From contig NZ_AP017658.1 in NCBI RefSeq assembly GCF_002355855.1, positions 1 through 64,000 on the forward strand: 64,000 nt of DNA, written 5' to 3'. A program made the translations under genes and the position numbers. The notes under the pieces were generated by a model. That model searched no databases. It saw nothing but the letters and a program-made list of their open reading frames with translations, and was not told the DNA's origin. This DNA comes from Sphingobium cloacae. Lineage in GTDB: Bacteria > Pseudomonadota > Alphaproteobacteria > Sphingomonadales > Sphingomonadaceae. This document shows positions 60,507 through 64,000 of the stretch, piece after piece (within the stretch, counting starts at the first letter, position 1; each line of letters starts with the position of its first letter).

Positions 60507-63458
60507 TCACGGTAGCGGTTTGATGAGCAGGGGCATGAGGCCGCTGGCGTCGAGACCGAGGTGATCGGACCAGACGTAATCGCCGGCGAGATTGATGCGA
60601 TCCCATCCCAATGGTGAGAGTCGGGACAGCATAGCCGGGTCGATCTGGCTTCCTCGCTGGCGCATTTCGTCGACGGCGCGCCCCAGATAGCGGCAGTTGA
60701 AGAGGATGATCGCTGCGGTGACGAGGTTGAGCGCAGCCGCGCGGGTTTGCTGGTTCTCCAGGCCACGGTCGCGGAAGCGACCGAGCCGATGGAAGGCGAC
60801 CGCCCGCGCCAGGCTGTTGCGCGCCTCGCCTTTGTTCAATTCGGCGGTGACAGTGCGGCGTAGCGCTGGATCGTCGAACCAACGCACCGTGAACAGCGTG
60901 CGCTCGATCCGCCCGACCTCGCGCAACGCCGCGGCGAGGCTGTTCTGCTGGCGGTAGGCGGACAGCTTCTTGAGGATCAGCGAGGGCGTAACGGTGCGGT
61001 TACGCATCGCGCCAATGACACGTTCAATATCGGGCCAGTGGCTGGCGATCAGGTCCCGGTTGAGCCTGTGACCGAACAGTGGCGCAAGCCTGCCATAACG
61101 CTTCGAGGGCTCGAAAGCGTAGAGGCGCCGGTCGGACAGGCGGGGAATGCGCGGCTCGAAATCGAGTCCGAGGAGATGCATCGTCGCGAACACGATGTCG
61201 GAAACGCCGCCTCCATCGACGTGCAGCGCGGTCAGATCGGCGTTGCTGTCATGGCCGAGGATGCCGTCGAGCGCATGGATGGCTTCTCCTGCCGTGCCGG
61301 CGATCACGGTTTGGTGCAGGGGCGCGTAGCGATCGGTGATGGTGGTGTAGATCTTGACCACCGGGTCGCGACCATAGTGAGCATTGACCGCTCCGCCGGC
61401 TTCGCCCGGCCCGCCCAGGTAGAAGGCCTGGCCATCTGCGGACGCCCGGTGCCCTGACCCAAACCAGGCGGCGATCGGCTCGGCGTGGATGGCGTCGGTC
61501 AGACAGGCGAGCGCCGCCCGAAAGGTTTCCTCGCGCATGTGCCATGTCTGCATGCGCAGCAGCGCGCGGCGTGACCCTGCGCCGCATACCTCGGCCATGC
61601 GCGACAACCCAAGATTGGTCGCTTCGGCAATCAGGGTAGCGAGGAAAGCCCGCTCGTCTCCAGGCGGCAGCCCGGTCGAGACGTGCCCGAAGTGCCGGGT
61701 GAAGCCGGTCCATCGTTCGACCTGCGACAGCAGGTCGGTGATACGCGTGGCAGGCAGCATACCGTAGCAGGCAAGCGTCAGATGCCGTCCTTCGTCGTCC
61801 TTGGCATCATCGTCCTTCGGTTCCTTGGGAAAGCGCAATCGCTCGCCAGCGAACAGGGCAGCATCGCGTCCGGCCAGATTGTGGGCGACGTTGCGCAAGG
61901 CGCTGTCGAGCTGCGCGGCGCGCTGATCGAGCCATGCGTCTGGATCACCGAGCGAGAACGCCGGCTGCAGCGCCGCGCCGCTTGATGGCGCGAGCAGCAC
62001 GTCCAGCGACCTGTGCAGCCGTGACCGCGGCACCCAGATATCACCCGATGCCAGTGCATTGGCGAGCGCCCCGTAGGTCGCCATCTCCCAGTGCGTCCGG
62101 TCGATCTTGCCGGCAACCACGACATGGCGGTGCCAGCGCCGCTCGATATGGCCGAGCGGCACGTCGGCAGGGAGCGGCTTGCGCCAGTCGCCATCAAGAT
62201 CCGACAAGACCATCATGGCGTTGCGCAATGCCGCAGTGCCGGCCCTGCCGTGGAAATCGAGCGTTTGCAGAAATTGAGGCCCTGTTCGCTTGAAGGTTCG
62301 GTACTCGGCTGCGATCTCGCTCAGCACATCGTCCCTGTGAGGTGCCGCGGTACGACGAATGATCGCGGCATCGGCATCGAGCATGTCGAGAGGCATGATA
62401 TCCCTGAGGGCTGCGGCGATATCTTCGCCGGCGCGTGCTGCCCGGCTCACTGTTTCCAGTACAGCGGCGATGCGCATCAGACGGTCGCGGCCTTCGCGTC
62501 CTGAAATTGCGACCCTTTGCTCCAGGCGTTTGCGGGCACGAAGATGAGCGCGTCCCATCAAGGCGGCGAACATGGCGATCGCCGCGTCGGTAAGCGTGGC
62601 CTCCAGATCGCGCAGCGTAGCAAGCAGGATGACCCGCCTGCGGGAGGTGCGCATCTGTTGGAAAGCCTGGGCGGTATAGCGCACACCTTCGCGGGCGAAC
62701 TGCGTCAGGCGTGGCTCGTGCACGGGATCGACCGTGATACGAGAGATACCAGTCCTATGAATCAACGCGACCTTCTCTAGAATTTCGGCGAGCGAGGCTG
62801 ACGCGACGCGGGGCTCCGGTTCGCGCAGCCAGGACAAGCGGCTCTGTCGATCATGCACCTTCTCATCGACCAGCGCATCGAGACGCTGACGCATGTCTGC
62901 ATCGAGATTATTGTCGACGGCGGCGATCAGATCGGCTTCCGCCCGAAGCATCGCCTCGGCCGTCATCCGCTCGACTACGCTGACGCCAGGAATGACGATG
63001 CGCCGCGTGCGCAGCTCGTCGAGCAGTCGATCGAGCAGAATGCGCCCGTCCACGATGGCCATGGCTTCGGTTTCCAACCAGTTCATCATGATGCCGCGCG
63101 CTGGCCGGCTCAGATCGGTGAATCCGAAGCGCGCCTTGATGGCGGCAAGCTGATCGTAGCGGGTCGGCGCTCGCCGCGCGAAGTCGGCGACGGCGCCTGC
63201 ATCCACCCCGACCTGCTCGGCGATGTGGTCGAGCATGATCGCAGGCAACAGCTCGCCTGCACGTAGATGCCGCCCCGGGTAGCGCAGGCAGCAGAGTTGC
63301 AGGGCGTAGCTTAACTGGGTTGCCGGAGTGCGTGCGGTGCCGATCGCAGCAAGGTCCTCGGCATCGAGGCCATGGTGCCGCACTACCGCCGCTTCGCTGT
63401 CGGGCAAAGCAAGCAATGCAGCGCGCTGCCGCTCGGTCATCGGGATGCGGGCAGGCAT
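60507..63458 (-). CDS. tnpA: Tn3-family transposase
   Basis: 983 residues, starting MPARIPMTERQRAALLALPD. Core: WFGSGHRASADGQAFYLGGP, KIYTTITDRYAPLHQTVIAG, LHVDGGGVSDIVFATMHLLG. C-terminal AALREVGRIERTLFTVRWFD and LNKGEARNSLARAVAFHRLG. The stop lies inside the terminal repeat. It would recognise the 38-bp ends at 60479, 6638 and 30040. Intact. Confidence 0.93.
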   Translation of the reverse strand: MPARIPMTERQRAALLALPDSEAAVVRHHGLDAEDLAAIGTARTPATQLSYALQLCCLRYPGRHLRAGELLPAIMLDHIAEQVGVDAGAVADFARRAPTRYDQLAAIKARFGFTDLSRPARGIMMNWLETEAMAIVDGRILLDRLLDELRTRRIVIPGVSVVERMTAEAMLRAEADLIAAVDNNLDADMRQRLDALVDEKVHDRQSRLSWLREPEPRVASASLAEILEKVALIHRTGISRITVDPVHEPRLTQFAREGVRYTAQAFQQMRTSRRRVILLATLRDLEATLTDAAIAMFAALMGRAHLRARKRLEQRVAISGREGRDRLMRIAAVLETVSRAARAGEDIAAALRDIMPLDMLDADAAIIRRTAAPHRDDVLSEIAAEYRTFKRTGPQFLQTLDFHGRAGTAALRNAMMVLSDLDGDWRKPLPADVPLGHIERRWHRHVVVAGKIDRTHWEMATYGALANALASGDIWVPRSRLHRSLDVLLAPSSGAALQPAFSLGDPDAWLDQRAAQLDSALRNVAHNLAGRDAALFAGERLRFPKEPKDDDAKDDEGRHLTLACYGMLPATRITDLLSQVERWTGFTRHFGHVSTGLPPGDERAFLATLIAEATNLGLSRMAEVCGAGSRRALLRMQTWHMREETFRAALACLTDAIHAEPIAAWFGSGHRASADGQAFYLGGPGEAGGAVNAHYGRDPVVKIYTTITDRYAPLHQTVIAGTAGEAIHALDGILGHDSNADLTALHVDGGGVSDIVFATMHLLGLDFEPRIPRLSDRRLYAFEPSKRYGRLAPLFGHRLNRDLIASHWPDIERVIGAMRNRTVTPSLILKKLSAYRQQNSLAAALREVGRIERTLFTVRWFDDPALRRTVTAELNKGEARNSLARAVAFHRLGRFRDRGLENQQTRAAALNLVTAAIILFNCRYLGRAVDEMRQRGSQIDPAMLSRLSPLGWDRINLAGDYVWSDHLGLDASGLMPLLIKPLP

Positions 63459-63586
63459 GTTTCATCCTCCAAAAACCTCTTGCCTTTTGGCACCTTAATG
63501 AAAGAGGATTATGAAAGGCGGAAGGCTGCGGAAATGCGTGCATGCTGTTCCCGCCTCAGGATACGACCGTTTGTGAAAGATACTGG
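63459..63586. promoter_or_regulatory. Probable res site of the traG-inserted element
   Basis: 128-bp gap between divergent tnpA and tnpR with relatively AT-rich stretches (TTTCATCC, AATGAAAGAGGATTATGAAA). The position is that of a res site; no clear subsites could be assigned by eye. Confidence 0.4.
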
Positions 63587-64000
63587 ATGACACGCGAACC
63601 CTATCTGATCGGCTATGCCCGCGTGTCGAAGGGCGACGACCAGTCGAACGCCGCGCAGCGGCGCGCGCTCGATGCAGCCGGCTGCAAGCGCGTGTACGAG
63701 GAGACCGCCAGCGGCGGGCGGTGGGACCGGCCCAAGCTCCTGGAGATGATCGGCCAGTTGCGCGACGGCGATGTCGTCGTCGTCTGGAAGCTTGACCGAC
63801 TGTCGCGCAGCCTGAAGGACATGCTGCACATCATGGAGCGGATCGAGCTGGCAGGCGCAGGCTTCCGCTCGCTAACCGAGGCGATCGACACCACCACTGC
63901 GGCAGGGCGGATGATGATGCAGATGGTCGGAAGCTTCGCCGAGTTCGAGCGCGCGATGATCCGTGAGCGCACCAGCGCCGGCTTGGCTCAGGCGCGAGCA
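63587..64000 (+). CDS. tnpR: Serine resolvase, 3' end beyond the window
   Basis: 138 codons visible: MTREPYLIGYARVSKGDDQS (catalytic Ser), DVVVVWKLDRLSRSLKDMLH and FAEFERAMIRERTSAGLAQA. The C-terminal HTH is outside the window. ATG 63587 follows ATACTGG; no other start fits the family length better. Confidence 0.9.
   Translation, partial: MTREPYLIGYARVSKGDDQSNAAQRRALDAAGCKRVYEETASGGRWDRPKLLEMIGQLRDGDVVVVWKLDRLSRSLKDMLHIMERIELAGAGFRSLTEAIDTTTAAGRMMMQMVGSFAEFERAMIRERTSAGLAQARA

Larger units (their letters stand above)
60479..64000 (+). mobile_element. Left part of a Tn3-family element inserted in traG (continues past the window)
   Basis: Left 38-bp repeat 60479-60516: GGCCCCTGTGCATTGTAGGG then ACACAGATTCACGGTAGC. 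Target bases ATCCT at 60474-60478. Contains tnpA, a res-like gap and the start of tnpR. The matching right end with the same ATCCT is at 6638-6680, on the other side of the window. Confidence 0.85.

Overview
The window looks like part of a sphingomonad (Sphingomonadaceae, alphaproteobacteria) plasmid. Support: an RPA-type RepA with iterons beside a ParA/ribbon-helix-helix pair, a Ti-like traA/traC-traD-traG transfer block, two IS6100 copies, an alphaproteobacterial GTTC-N7-GTTC SOS box and high-GC codon use. No chromosomal housekeeping gene, rRNA or tRNA was seen. The genus assignment is inference.

Layout. 1-5.2 kb: parA-parB with an 18-bp palindrome between them, a RES/Xre toxin-antitoxin locus with an extra MbcA-type gene, and an unrecognised winged-helix protein. 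5.2-7.6 kb: IS6100, the tail of a Tn3-linked gene, a 38-bp Tn3-type terminal repeat and the 3' half of traG. 7.6-10.8 kb: iteron origin, repA, ribbon-helix-helix gene, second parA and a SprT-like gene. 11.1-14.9 kb: a complete Tn3-family transposon that cut virB6. 14.9-17.3 kb: virB6'-virB7-virB8-virB9', cut by a second IS6100. 18.2-19.5 kb: IS110 and IS3 debris. 19.9-23.6 kb: an alcohol-dehydrogenase-like gene and an AT-rich flavin monooxygenase. 23.9-30.0 kb: an IS3-type transposase gene hit by two identical IS66 elements. 30.0-34.4 kb: another copy of the 38-bp Tn3 end, then a divergent Tn3 element. 34.4-35.6 kb: a beheaded second replicon (rep N-terminus plus iterons). 35.6-43.6 kb: grpB and traG fragments, a Tn3 element disrupted by two 882-bp IS6-family copies around a metallophosphoesterase fragment, and an XRE/ParDE group. 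43.7-48.0 kb: a Tn5393-like Tn3 element with a GNAT passenger. 48.1-50.3 kb: an imuA'/'dnaE2 deletion remnant behind an SOS box, an HNH gene and higBA. 50.5-55.7 kb: a complete Tn3 element carrying a 457-residue passenger. 55.7-60.5 kb: relaxase traA, a probable oriT, traC, traD, a VbhA-like gene and the 5' half of traG. 60.5-64.0 kb: the Tn3 element inserted in traG, running off the window.

How it fits together. The plasmid is a mosaic of at least two or three replicons joined by Tn3-family and IS6-family transposition. The two traG halves, at opposite ends of the window, each abut the same type of 38-bp terminal repeat and share the 5-bp sequence ATCCT. This is the signature of one Tn3-type insertion or cointegration, so the parAB/RES block (1-6675) probably belongs to a donor replicon fused into the traG of a conjugative one. 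Conjugation genes are present but traG is split and frameshifted, and only virB6-virB9 of the secretion channel is visible, two of them truncated. This molecule therefore looks mobilisable at most. Stability functions are redundant: two partition systems and RES/Xre, ParDE and HigBA toxin-antitoxin loci. The clearest uncharacterised item is a Tn3-associated gene family (one complete copy, two truncated copies), always beside a transposon end and carrying a C-terminal segment that resembles MbcA/ParS antitoxin domains.
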